DNA of 64,000 nt from Komagataeibacter xylinus NBRC 15237 (GTDB taxonomy: Bacteria; Pseudomonadota; Alphaproteobacteria; Acetobacterales; Acetobacteraceae), in the NCBI RefSeq assembly GCF_001571345.1, contig NZ_BCTP01000009.1:1-64000 (forward strand). Reading direction: 5' to 3'. Position numbers and translations under genes: made by a program. Positions 35,981-44,588 of this stretch are shown here, piece by piece (positions within the stretch are counted from its first letter, which is position 1; each line of letters opens with the position of its first letter). A model generated the notes under the pieces. The model saw only the letters and a list, made by a program, of their open reading frames with translations. It searched no databases and was not told the origin of the DNA.

Positions 35981-37750
35981 TCAGTCTGTCAGGGCGGGTG
36001 CCATGCATCCCGTTTCAGGCAGGGCTGCGCCACCATGGGTGCTGGCATGCGGCAGGCCATCGGGGCGGGGCAGGGAGCGGGCCTCGATCTGGAGTTCCTG
36101 CTCGATGAAATCAAGCTCCTGGTTGATGGTCAGCTCGGTCTCGTCATTGATGAGTTTCTGCACCACCCGCATGTGCAGCCGCTCGCGCATGTGGCGGATG
36201 AGGCGGAAGCGTAGCGCGAGCTCGGTCCGCTTTTCACGGATGGCGGTGGCGCGGATGCTGGCTTCCGCCGCGCGGGAATTGTCCAGCCTGCGCAGCGTGT
36301 CCTGGTATTCGTGCAGCAGGCGGCCAATGGCTTCCTGCTTGAGGTCCACGCTTTCCGAGCCATCAGGCATGGTGTCGAGTTCCTGCTGCGCCAGCACTGC
36401 CTGCTCGGCATGCAGGGCCTCGATGGCGGTCTGCGCCAGTTCGATGCGCATCATGTCCAGCTCGTGCAGGCTGGGGTCGTCCTCATCGGTGCTCATGCCG
36501 TGCAGCAGCGGCGGAATGGCCACGCTCGCCAGCACCAGCGAGCAGATGATCACGCCCGCCGCAAGGGTTACCAGCAGGTCGCGGCCCGGAAAGCCGGGGC
36601 CGGCCAGCGTTGCCACCGGCAGCGACAGCACGGCCGCCAGCGTAATGGCCCCGCGCGTGCCCGCCACGGTCATGAGCAGCACGTTGCGCGCGGACGGGAT
36701 GACCGTGTTGCGGTGGCGCAGACGGGCGAACAGCCGCCGGGCGGAAATGGAAATCCAGATCCACGCGAAGCGGATCAGGCTCATCATGAGCTGGATGCCC
36801 ACGATGGCCAGGATCAGGAACCACGGCGAGATGCCGCCCGCGCGCGCGATGGCGGCCCCCCCGGTTACCAGGTCGGGCAACTGCAGCCCCAGCAGCAGGA
36901 AGATCACGGCATTGAACGTGAAGTTCACCATGTCCCACACCGTGGTGGCCTTGAGGCGGGTTTCGGTGCGGGCCTCGTTCATCACGCCGGTGAACTTGAC
37001 CGTCATGCCGCCCGCCACGGCGGCGAGGATGCCCGAGCACTGCACCGCATCGGCCAGCAGGTAGATGCCAAAGGGCAGCATCATGGCCAGCGTGATGTGG
37101 GTGGGCGGGTCGTCATAGCCGCGCACCAGCAGCATGTGCTCCGCCCGGCACGCCGCCCACGCCACCACGATGCCGATCACGATGCCGCCCGTCGCCATGA
37201 AGATGAAGCTGCCCAGCGCCTGCTGGAACGAGAACAGCCCCGTCATGGCCGCCGCCACCGCGAACTTGAAGCATACCAGCCCCGAGGCATCGTTGAGCAG
37301 CGCCTCGCCATGCAGGATGTGCACCACGCGCGCGGGTGCCCGCCCGCCCTCGATCATGCTGCCCACCGAGACCGCATCGGTAGGCGACATGACGGCGGCA
37401 AGCGCGAAGGCCGCGGGCAGCATGATGGGGGGAATGAGCCAGTGGATGAAGTAGCCGCAGGCCAGCGTGGTGAACACCACCAGCCCCAGCGCCATCATGA
37501 TGATGATGTTGCGCAGCTCGCCAAACTCGCGCATCGGCATGCGGTAGGCATCGGCATAGAGCAGTGGCGGAATGAACAGCAGCAGGAACATGTCGGGGTC
37601 GAAGCCGATATTCAGCCCCGCAAGGGCCGCGATGGCCCCCACTGCAATCTGGATCAGGGGCAGGGGCACGGGAATGCGCCCCACGCGCGAAATCAGGCTG
37701 CTGATCCCGGTAACGGTCAGTAATGCAAGGGTGATGAAAACGGCATGCAT
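35981..37750 (-). CDS. Na+/H+ antiporter (CPA1/NhaP-like)
   Basis: A 589-residue cation/proton antiporter with ten or more hydrophobic segments in the first 400 residues. The unwound-helix motif is MSPTDAVSVGSMIEGG, and the nearby HGEALLNDASGLV holds the acidic transport residues. The cytoplasmic C-terminal 180 residues are charged and helical with Gln/Glu-rich segments, as in YjcE/NhaP-type proteins. It exchanges internal Na+ (or K+) for external H+, which suits a bacterium living in organic acids. The gene is monocistronic, with a roughly 280-bp AT-rich region upstream. Confidence 0.9.
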   Translation of the reverse strand: MHAVFITLALLTVTGISSLISRVGRIPVPLPLIQIAVGAIAALAGLNIGFDPDMFLLLFIPPLLYADAYRMPMREFGELRNIIIMMALGLVVFTTLACGYFIHWLIPPIMLPAAFALAAVMSPTDAVSVGSMIEGGRAPARVVHILHGEALLNDASGLVCFKFAVAAAMTGLFSFQQALGSFIFMATGGIVIGIVVAWAACRAEHMLLVRGYDDPPTHITLAMMLPFGIYLLADAVQCSGILAAVAGGMTVKFTGVMNEARTETRLKATTVWDMVNFTFNAVIFLLLGLQLPDLVTGGAAIARAGGISPWFLILAIVGIQLMMSLIRFAWIWISISARRLFARLRHRNTVIPSARNVLLMTVAGTRGAITLAAVLSLPVATLAGPGFPGRDLLVTLAAGVIICSLVLASVAIPPLLHGMSTDEDDPSLHELDMMRIELAQTAIEALHAEQAVLAQQELDTMPDGSESVDLKQEAIGRLLHEYQDTLRRLDNSRAAEASIRATAIREKRTELALRFRLIRHMRERLHMRVVQKLINDETELTINQELDFIEQELQIEARSLPRPDGLPHASTHGGAALPETGCMAPALTD

Positions 37751-38029
37751 CTGGCGTGGTCTTTTTTATAGTTCTATTTCATTGTGGAAATACTTCATTT
37801 TTGCATGAATTAAAAATACAAAAGATGTTATTTTGAAGTTCCTGTTGTGTTATTTTCTTCTGCCAGCCATGCGTGGATCGAAGATTTCCCCACCCTTCAT
37901 TGACCCTGCCTGCCCTACTTCCCATTATTGAAGCATGAAGGGCCGCAAGGCTGTATTGATGGTGTTCAGGGGGCACGGGCGTGGCGCATGGCCGGGCAGG
38001 CCCATTCCTGACGGAGGGATGATTTTTAA

Positions 38030-38941
38030 GTGAGCAAGGATCCATACGAAGTACTCGGCCTGACGCGCACGGCCAGCCAGGATGATATCCGCAAGGCCTA
38101 CCGCAAGCTGGCCAAGAAGTACCACCCCGACCTCAACCCCGGCGACAAGGTGGCCGAAGAACGCTTCAAGGCCATAGGGGCGGCCAATGCCCTGCTGTCC
38201 GATGAGGCGCAGCGCGCGCGCTACGACCGGGGCGAAATTGATGAAACCGGACAGGAAAAAGGCTTTGCCGGTGGTTACCGCGACCATGCCGAAGGGCCGC
38301 AGGGCTTCCATTACGGTGGTGGCCAGTTCTCGGAAGAGGATCTTGGCGACATCTTCGGCATGTTCGGTGGCGGCGGCGGTGGCTTCCGCCGCAGGCCGCA
38401 GGGGCCGATGAAGGGGGCGGACCGGCAGTACGCCCTGACCGTAAGCTTCCCTGTTTCCGTCAATGGCGGCACGGAACGGATCACGCTGCCCGGCGGCACG
38501 CAGCTTGATGTGAAGATACCGCCCGGCATTACCGATGGTCAGGTCATGCGCCTGCGCGGCAAGGGTGATGCAGGCCAGCAGGGCGGGCCTGCGGGCGATG
38601 CGCTGATCACCATCACCGTGGCGCCTGACAGCACCTACACGCGTGATGGCAACGACATTCGCATGTCGCTGCCGGTGGACCTGAAAACGGCGGTGCTTGG
38701 CGGCAGCATCACCATCCCCACGCCCGCGGGGTCGGTGAAGATGAACGTGCCCGCCCATTCCGACAGTGGCAGCGTGCTGCGCCTGCGCGGGCGCGGGGTC
38801 AAGGCGCATGGCAAGACCGAGGCGGGCAACCTGTATGTCAAGCTGGTCGTGACACTGGGCAAAATCGACCCGGCGCTGGAGGAATTCCTGCGCAATGACA
38901 CGGCAGGCGGGAAGGCAGAGCCTGCGGAGGGCAAGGCATGA
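38030..38941 (+). CDS. cbpA: DnaJ-class co-chaperone CbpA-like
   Basis: A 303-residue Hsp40 with an N-terminal J domain (HPD in KYHPDLNPGDK), a Gly-rich linker (GMFGGGGGGF) and two C-terminal beta domains (IPPGITDGQVMRLRGKGD, LRLRGRGVKAHGK). It lacks the DnaJ zinc finger, so it is the CbpA type. It stimulates DnaK. The start is GTG, because the only upstream ATG (38019) opens a five-codon micro-ORF whose TGA overlaps this GTG. GGAGG at 38013-38017 is the ribosome site. Its stop overlaps the next gene by 4 nt. Confidence 0.88.
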   Translation: MSKDPYEVLGLTRTASQDDIRKAYRKLAKKYHPDLNPGDKVAEERFKAIGAANALLSDEAQRARYDRGEIDETGQEKGFAGGYRDHAEGPQGFHYGGGQFSEEDLGDIFGMFGGGGGGFRRRPQGPMKGADRQYALTVSFPVSVNGGTERITLPGGTQLDVKIPPGITDGQVMRLRGKGDAGQQGGPAGDALITITVAPDSTYTRDGNDIRMSLPVDLKTAVLGGSITIPTPAGSVKMNVPAHSDSGSVLRLRGRGVKAHGKTEAGNLYVKLVVTLGKIDPALEEFLRNDTAGGKAEPAEGKA

Positions 38942-39267
38942 TCACGATCGAGACCCTGTGCCTGCGCATCGGCAACGTGCCCGAGCGTGACGTGCAGGCA
39001 TGGATCGACAGCGACTGGCTGCGGCCCGAGGGCGCGCCGGGGCATTACCTGTTCCGTGAGATTGACGAGGCGCGTGCCCGGCTGATCATCGAACTGCGCG
39101 ACGACATGGGCATCAATGACGAGGGCATGCCGGTGGTGCTGTCGCTGCTCGACCAGCTTTACGCCGCCCGCCGCCAGATGCTGCGCCTGCGCGAGGCAAT
39201 CAGCATTCCGCGTGAGAACGAACTGCGTTCGCGCCTGCGCGGCCTGCTGACCAGCGCGCAGGACTGA
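38938..39267 (+). CDS. cbpM: Chaperone modulator CbpM-like
   Basis: A 109-residue MerR-like helix-turn-helix protein. CbpM binds the J domain of CbpA and blocks its co-chaperone activity. The N-terminal WIDSDWLRPEG and HYLFREIDEARARLI match the CbpM pattern, with a Leu-rich dimerisation helix later. The 4-nt ATGA overlap with cbpA supports co-production of enzyme and inhibitor. A hairpin terminator follows. Confidence 0.85.
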   Translation: MITIETLCLRIGNVPERDVQAWIDSDWLRPEGAPGHYLFREIDEARARLIIELRDDMGINDEGMPVVLSLLDQLYAARRQMLRLREAISIPRENELRSRLRGLLTSAQD

Positions 39268-39275
39268 TACGACCT

Positions 39276-39316
39276 GCCCCCCCCCCGTGAGCGCATCCGG
39301 CCACGGGGGTTTTTGC
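39276..39316 (+). terminator. Terminator after cbpM
   Basis: CCCCCGTG and CACGGGGG form an 8-bp stem around a 12-nt loop, followed by TTTTT. It lies about 15 nt after the stop and also faces the convergent small exported gene. Confidence 0.8.
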
Positions 39317-39321
39317 CTGGC

Positions 39322-39729
39322 TCAGTCCGCGCGGCTGAGCGGCAGGTCCAGCTTCTGGCCCGACTTGGCGCCCTGCATCTGCAGGTCGGCGGCATTGGGC
39401 GAGGTCAGGCGGAAGACGGTGCGCGGGTCGTCATTGACCGAGCGCAGCGAGGTGTCATCCTGCACCTTCAGCTCGATGGTGCGGCCCGTCAGCCCCGTGA
39501 TCTTGCCCAGCGAATCCGGCAGCTTCAGGTAAAGCCGTGCCGCGGGCCCGAGCGCCTTGTTGGCGGTGATGGTGACGGGCTGGAGGCCAAGCGCCGTCCA
39601 GTCGCCCGTATAGGCGCCGGGGCCATAGGGGGGCTTGGGGTCGGGCTGGTCGGCGCGTGCCGCGCCAGCACCCGCGAGCACGCCGGTCAGGCCCAGGGCT
39701 GCAATCGCCATGTGGAGGGGTTTCATCAT
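39322..39729 (-). CDS. Small exported protein of unknown function
   Basis: A 135-residue protein with a signal peptide (MMKPLHMAIAALGLTGVLAGAGAARA). The mature part begins with Pro/Gly/Tyr residues (KPPYGPGAYTGDW) and continues with beta-rich, charged sequence (TGRTIELKVQDD, TVFRLTSPNAADLQM). No Cys is present in the mature part. I do not recognise the family. The tandem ATGs at 39729 and 39726 follow a ribosome site (GGCAGGA), which is why the upstream start at 39795 is not used. It is divergent from budA. Confidence 0.65.
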   Translation of the reverse strand: MMKPLHMAIAALGLTGVLAGAGAARADQPDPKPPYGPGAYTGDWTALGLQPVTITANKALGPAARLYLKLPDSLGKITGLTGRTIELKVQDDTSLRSVNDDPRTVFRLTSPNAADLQMQGAKSGQKLDLPLSRAD

Positions 39730-39828
39730 CGGGTCATCCTGCCTGTTCATTGATCGTTCACAATGCAGGCGGGGCGCGGGCAGGGCAAGTCGCAAGCCCC
39801 GTGTGGCCGCCCTGCGGACCGTGCCATC

Positions 39829-39847
39829 CCATATATTTTATATATGG
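39829..39847. promoter_or_regulatory. 19-bp dyad upstream of budA
   Basis: CCATATATTTTATATATGG is a perfect 8-bp inverted repeat with a 3-bp spacer in the divergent region before budA. It could be a regulator operator or an AT-rich promoter element. No factor is identified. Confidence 0.45.
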
Positions 39848-39971
39848 AAATAGCCTTGAATATATATTGGACGTACTGAACAACCTGCCCCACCATCATC
39901 GTGCCATCTACACATGATCGGGAAGCAGGTCGTGCTACTGCGCCGCCGCCCCGTTGCAGGAGACCCAGGTC

Positions 39972-40757
39972 TTGAAGCTGAAATGCTACTCGGTAGGCGA
40001 TATCGATACCCGCTCCAGCGCCGCTGACGCGACGGGCGTGCGTCCGCGCATGAACCGCCTGTACCAGACCTCCACCATGGCCGCGCTGCTCGATGCCGTC
40101 TATGATGGGGAAACCACGCTTGACGAACTGCTGCAGCACGGCAATTTCGGCCTTGGCACGTTCAATGCGCTCGATGGCGAGATGATCGTCAATGACAGCG
40201 TCATCCACCAGTTCCGCGCCGACGGGCAGGCCGGCCGCGTGCCCGGCGACCTCAAGACCCCGTTCGCCTGCGTCACCTTCTTCAACCCGGAGAAGGAGTA
40301 CATGATCGACACGGCACAGGACAAGGAAGGCTTCGAGGCGATTGTCGACCGTCTGGTCAACAACCCCAACCTGTTTGCCGCCGTGCGCTTTACCGGCCTG
40401 TTCGAGCGTGTCGAGACCCGCACCGTGTTCTGCCAGTGCCACCCGTACCCGCCCATGCTCGAGGTGGTCAGCCGTCAGCCCACCATGCAGCTTGGCGCGG
40501 CCGCCGGCACCATGCTCGGCTTCCGCACGCCGGGCTACATGCAGGGCGTGAACGTGGCGGGCTACCACCTGCACTTCCTGACCGAAGACGGCCGCCGTGG
40601 CGGCCACCTGACCGATTACGCCGTGCTCAAGGGCAGGCTGGAGGTGGGCATCATCTCCGATGTCGAGATCCAGTTGCCCCGCACCGAGCAGTTCGCGAAG
40701 GCCAACCTTTCACCCGAGAACATTCACGAGGCCATTCGCGTGGCCGAGGGCGGTTGA
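39972..40757 (+). CDS. budA: Alpha-acetolactate decarboxylase
   Basis: A 261-residue Zn enzyme that converts 2-acetolactate to acetoin. The metal ligands are the His residues of GYHLHFLTEDGRRGGHLTDY. LYQTSTMAALLDAVYDG and GNFGLGTFNALDGEMI are family signatures. The start is taken as TTG at 39972 because AGGAGA (39958-39963) lies 8 nt upstream and the product then matches the about 260-residue family length. No ATG occurs upstream in frame, and the ATG at 40050 lacks a ribosome site. alsS follows 75 bp later, giving a complete pyruvate-to-acetoin route. Confidence 0.9.
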   Translation: MKLKCYSVGDIDTRSSAADATGVRPRMNRLYQTSTMAALLDAVYDGETTLDELLQHGNFGLGTFNALDGEMIVNDSVIHQFRADGQAGRVPGDLKTPFACVTFFNPEKEYMIDTAQDKEGFEAIVDRLVNNPNLFAAVRFTGLFERVETRTVFCQCHPYPPMLEVVSRQPTMQLGAAAGTMLGFRTPGYMQGVNVAGYHLHFLTEDGRRGGHLTDYAVLKGRLEVGIISDVEIQLPRTEQFAKANLSPENIHEAIRVAEGG

Positions 40758-40832
40758 GGGGCCCTCCCTCCCGCCACATCCCTGCCCGGCGGCCAAGGCT
40801 GCGGCACATAATCTTTCAGGATAGCTGGAACA

Positions 40833-42524
40833 ATGACTGACAAGACCCAATCGGCCGCGCCTGAGTGCGGGGCGGACATGATCGTGCGCAACCTCGTGGC
40901 GCACGGCACGACCCACGTATTCGGCATTCCCGGTGCGAAGGTGGACCGCCTGTTCGACGCGCTGGTTGACAGCCCGATCGAGACGGTGGTGACCCGCCAT
41001 GAGCAGAATGCCGCCTTCATTGCCGGTGGCATTGGCCGCCTGACCGGCAAGGCGGGCGTTGCCATCGCAACATCCGGTCCCGGCGCCTCGAACTTCGTGA
41101 CCGGACTTGCCACCGCCAACTCCGAAGGCGACCCGGTGCTGGCCATCGGTGGCGCGGTGAAGCTGGCCGATCGCCTCAAGCTGACCCACCAGAGCATGGA
41201 TACGGTGGCCCTGTTCCAGCCCATTACCAAATACAGCGCGGAAATCACCTCGCCTGCCGCCGTGTCCGAATCCATTGCCAACGCGCTGCGCTTTGCCGAG
41301 AGCGGTCGCCCCGGCGCCGCCTTTGTCAGCACGCCGATGGATATCCTGTCCATGCCGGCGGAAGGCAAGGTGCTGGCCGGGCGCGAACTGCCCAGAAATG
41401 GCGCGGCCCCGGCCGAGGCCATCAACGAGGCACTCGGCCTGATCCGCAAGGCGCAGCGCCCGGTCATCCTGCTCGGCCTGCTGGCCAGCCGCCCCGATGT
41501 GTCCGACGCGGTGCGCGCGCTGGTGGCGACCACGGGCGTGCCGGTCATTGGTACCTACCAGGCTGCCGGTGCGGTATCGCAGGAACTGTCCGACCGCTTT
41601 GGCGGCCGCGTGGGCCTGTTCCGCAACCAGCCGGGCGACCAGTTGCTGCATGAGGCCGATCTCGTGATCTCGATCGGCTACAACCCGATCGAATATGATC
41701 CGTGGCTGTGGAATGTCGATAACGGCCGCAAGATCGTGCATGTCGATGTCGTCGCCGCCGAACTCGACACGCATTATGACCCGGCTGTCGAACTGATTGG
41801 CGATATCGCAGCGTCGATCAAGGCGCTGGCGGCACAGGCAGGCAAGCTTGCGCGTGCGCCGCAGCTTGAAGAGATCCTGAGCCAGTATCACGCCACCCGC
41901 CTTGCCGCGCTGTCAGGCGCGCGCAGCACCTCGAACACTGCGGTCCACCCGTTGCAGATCGTGCGCGAGCTTGAACAGTTCGTGACCCCGGACGTGACGA
42001 TGTGCCTCGACATGGGCACCTTCCACATCTGGCTGGCGCGTTACCTGCTGTCCTTCCGCGCGCGCCAGATGCTGATCAGCAACGGCCAGCAGACCATGGG
42101 CGTGGGCCTGCCGTGGGGCATTGCCGCAAGCCTGGTCAATCCGGGGCAGAAGGTCATCTCGATTTCAGGTGATGGCGGGTTCATGATGTCGTGCATGGAG
42201 CTGGAAACGGCGGTGCGGCTGAAGTGCAACCTCATCCACATGGTCTGGGTCGATCAGGCCTACAACATGGTTGAGATGCAGGAGAAGAAGAAGTACGGTC
42301 GCGGCTCGGGCGTGGATTTCGGGCCGATCGACTTCGCCATGTTCGCCCGCTCGTGCGGCGCGCACGGCATTGCCGTCCATTCCGCCGATGGCGTGGCCGG
42401 CGCCCTGCGCGAGGCCATGGACATTGAAGGCCCGGTGGTGATTTCGGTGCCGGTGGATTACTCGCAGAACCATCTGCTCATGAAGCCGCTGGCAACCCTT
42501 GGCGAGACCTCGGCCGCGGCGTAA
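40833..42524 (+). CDS. alsS: Acetolactate synthase, catabolic
   Basis: A 563-residue thiamine-diphosphate enzyme that condenses two pyruvates to 2-acetolactate. The catalytic Glu is in VTRHEQNAAFIAGGIGRLTG. The ThDP/Mg motif is GDGGFMMSCMELETAVRLKCN. The sequence resembles the catabolic AlsS/BudB group, which does not need FAD or a regulatory subunit; no small subunit lies nearby. It follows budA on the same strand, and a GC-rich hairpin that may be a terminator follows its stop. Confidence 0.92.
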   Translation: MTDKTQSAAPECGADMIVRNLVAHGTTHVFGIPGAKVDRLFDALVDSPIETVVTRHEQNAAFIAGGIGRLTGKAGVAIATSGPGASNFVTGLATANSEGDPVLAIGGAVKLADRLKLTHQSMDTVALFQPITKYSAEITSPAAVSESIANALRFAESGRPGAAFVSTPMDILSMPAEGKVLAGRELPRNGAAPAEAINEALGLIRKAQRPVILLGLLASRPDVSDAVRALVATTGVPVIGTYQAAGAVSQELSDRFGGRVGLFRNQPGDQLLHEADLVISIGYNPIEYDPWLWNVDNGRKIVHVDVVAAELDTHYDPAVELIGDIAASIKALAAQAGKLARAPQLEEILSQYHATRLAALSGARSTSNTAVHPLQIVRELEQFVTPDVTMCLDMGTFHIWLARYLLSFRARQMLISNGQQTMGVGLPWGIAASLVNPGQKVISISGDGGFMMSCMELETAVRLKCNLIHMVWVDQAYNMVEMQEKKKYGRGSGVDFGPIDFAMFARSCGAHGIAVHSADGVAGALREAMDIEGPVVISVPVDYSQNHLLMKPLATLGETSAAA

Positions 42525-42548
42525 AACCCGGCCCGGCGTATTTCAAAC

Positions 42549-42589
42549 CGGCCCGCCACGCCCTGACCGGCGGGCGGGCCGTTCTGTTT
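42549..42589 (+). terminator. GC-rich hairpin after alsS
   Basis: CGGCCCGCC (42549-42557) pairs with GGCGGGCCG (42573-42581), then TTCTGTTT follows. It is 25 nt after the alsS stop and is probably a terminator that separates budA-alsS from dld. Confidence 0.55.
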
Positions 42590-42725
42590 GGGCATGCGAC
42601 ATCAGCATTTTATGCGCACGTCGCCCGATGCGGAACATGCCAGACTACAAAACATCATTTCACGAATGCCCCCAGGTCATGACAGGCAAGCGGGCGCGAG
42701 GGAATGGCACCGAGGGAAAGTAAAA

Positions 42726-44459
42726 ATGCTGAAAGCAGCACAGGACATGGCATCCACAACGGGCGCGCAACTGGTTACGGAACTCCAGCAGATCGTGGGC
42801 AACCATCATGTGCTGACCGAGGATGGGGCGACCCTTCCTTACAGGCGGGGGTTCCGTTTTGGTGAGGGACGCGCCCTTGCGGTCGTCATGCCCGGCTCGC
42901 TCGTGGAGCAGTGGCGCGTGCTGCAGGCCTGCGTCAAGGCAGGCGTGATCGTGATCATGCAGGCGGCCAATACCGGGCTGACCGGCGGCTCCACGCCTGA
43001 TGGCAACACCTATGACCGTGATATCGTGATCGTGCACAGCATGCGCATGCGCACGATCCACCTGATTGGCGGTGGCAGGCAGGTGGTGTGCCTGCCGGGT
43101 GCCACGCTCGACCAGCTCGAGACCATGCTCAAGCCCATCGGGCGCGAGCCGCATTCTGTCATTGGCTCATCGTGCATCGGCGCTTCGGTATTTGGCGGGG
43201 TCAGCAACAATTCAGGCGGTGCGCTGGTGCGTCGTGGCCCGGCCTATACCGACATGGCGCTGTTTGCCCAGGTCTCGCCGCAGGGTGAGCTGCAACTCGT
43301 CAACCACCTTGGCATCGAACTCGGTGCCGACCCCGAGGAGATCCTCAAGCACGCGGAGGAAGGCAACTTCCCCGATGCCAGCATCAACTGGCAGGCTGGC
43401 CGCGGGCATGATGATGGGTACGCCACCCATGTGCGCGACGTGAACGCCGATACGCCCGCCCGTTTCAACGCCGACCTGCAGCGCCTGCACGAAGGGGCTG
43501 GCTGTGCGGGCAAGCTCGGCCTGTTTGCCGTGCGGCTTGACACGTTCGAGGCGGAAAAAGACCCGGTCGTCTTCTATATGGGCACCAACCAGACCGATGT
43601 GCTTGAAGATGTGCGCCGCCATATCCTGTCCGAATTCAAGGAACTGCCGATCGCAGGCGAATACCTGCACCGCGATGCGTTCAACATTGCCGAGAAATAC
43701 GGCAAGGACACTTTCGTCATCATCCGCATGATCGGCACCAGCCGCCTGCCCGCCATGTTCGCCATGAAAAATGCGTTTGACCGCATCGCGGACAGGATCG
43801 GCTTCCTGCCCAAGCATTTCAGCGACCGGTTCATGCAGTTCATGAGCCACTTCTTCCCGCAGCACCTGCCCGCGCGCATGCGTGACTACCGTGATCGCTT
43901 CGAGCATCACCTCATGCTCAAGGTCAGCGCCTCGGGCGCGCAGGAGGCGCGTGACTTCCTCAAAAGCCATTTCGCCACGCATGAAGGCGAATTCTTCGAA
44001 TGCACGCCCGATGAAGGGGCCAAGGCCTTCCTGCACCGCTTTGCCGCCGCCGGGGCCGCCGTGCGGTACCGCAATGTCCATGCCGACACCACCGAGAACA
44101 TCGTGGCCCTCGACGTGGCGCTGCGCCGCAACGACCGCGAGTGGTTCGAGGTGCTGCCCAAGGACATCGAGGACGAGATTATCGTCAAGCTGTACTACGG
44201 CCATTTCCTGTGCCACGTGATGCATCAGGATTACGTGGTGCGTAAGGGCTATGACTGTGTTGCGCTCGAGCACCGCATGCTGCCCGGCCTGGACAAGCGC
44301 GGCGCGCGCTATCCGGCGGAGCATAATTTCGGTCATCTCTATCAGGCACCCGAGGACGTGCTGGCCCATTACCGCCAGCTTGACCCGTGCAACTGTTTCA
44401 ATCCCGGCATTGGTCAGGCGACCAAGCGCCGGAACTGGGTTGCCGAAAGCGTAGGGTAA
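42726..44459 (+). CDS. dld: D-lactate dehydrogenase (quinone)
   Basis: A 577-residue peripheral membrane FAD enzyme that oxidises D-lactate to pyruvate and passes electrons to ubiquinone. The FAD-binding domain has MQAANTGLTGGSTPDGN and SSCIGASVFGGVSNNSGG. The C-terminal membrane-binding and cap region carries FPQHLPARMRDYRDRFEHHLML, and PCNCFNPGIGQ ends the protein. The length matches E. coli Dld (571). The ATG at 42726 has GAGGGAAAG just upstream. It sits between alsS and pdc and can feed both with pyruvate. Confidence 0.92.
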   Translation: MLKAAQDMASTTGAQLVTELQQIVGNHHVLTEDGATLPYRRGFRFGEGRALAVVMPGSLVEQWRVLQACVKAGVIVIMQAANTGLTGGSTPDGNTYDRDIVIVHSMRMRTIHLIGGGRQVVCLPGATLDQLETMLKPIGREPHSVIGSSCIGASVFGGVSNNSGGALVRRGPAYTDMALFAQVSPQGELQLVNHLGIELGADPEEILKHAEEGNFPDASINWQAGRGHDDGYATHVRDVNADTPARFNADLQRLHEGAGCAGKLGLFAVRLDTFEAEKDPVVFYMGTNQTDVLEDVRRHILSEFKELPIAGEYLHRDAFNIAEKYGKDTFVIIRMIGTSRLPAMFAMKNAFDRIADRIGFLPKHFSDRFMQFMSHFFPQHLPARMRDYRDRFEHHLMLKVSASGAQEARDFLKSHFATHEGEFFECTPDEGAKAFLHRFAAAGAAVRYRNVHADTTENIVALDVALRRNDREWFEVLPKDIEDEIIVKLYYGHFLCHVMHQDYVVRKGYDCVALEHRMLPGLDKRGARYPAEHNFGHLYQAPEDVLAHYRQLDPCNCFNPGIGQATKRRNWVAESVG

Positions 44460-44490
44460 GGCGCGAACAGCCTTACCGTGCTTTTGGCAT
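44455..44490 (+). terminator. Weak hairpin at dld stop
   Basis: GGTAAGGC (44455-44462) pairs with GCCTTACC (44470-44477) over 8 bp with a 7-nt loop, overlapping the dld stop codon. Only a short T-rich stretch (CTTTT) follows, so termination is likely weak. Confidence 0.35.
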
Positions 44491-44521
44491 GATGGCCCGG
44501 CTGCGGGCCATTCATGTGGAT

Positions 44522-44560
44522 CCTCCCCCCGTTGGGGGAGGGGCGCGGCCTGACGCGCCC
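44522..44560 (+). promoter_or_regulatory. Tandem hairpins upstream of pdc
   Basis: Two adjacent stems: CCTCCCCC/GGGGGAGG with a 4-nt loop (44522-44541), then GGGCGCG/CGCGCCC with a 6-nt loop (44541-44560). They share one G and end 28 nt before the pdc start, just ahead of the ribosome site AAGGAAAG. They could protect the transcript 5' end or modulate dld to pdc readthrough. Confidence 0.5.
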
Positions 44561-44588
44561 GCCACGCAAGGGAAGGAAAGTCGTCATA

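Noticed and set aside
39844-39879. ATG at 39844 as a longer budA start
   Set aside because: The frame reaches a stop after 11 codons and is not in phase with budA.
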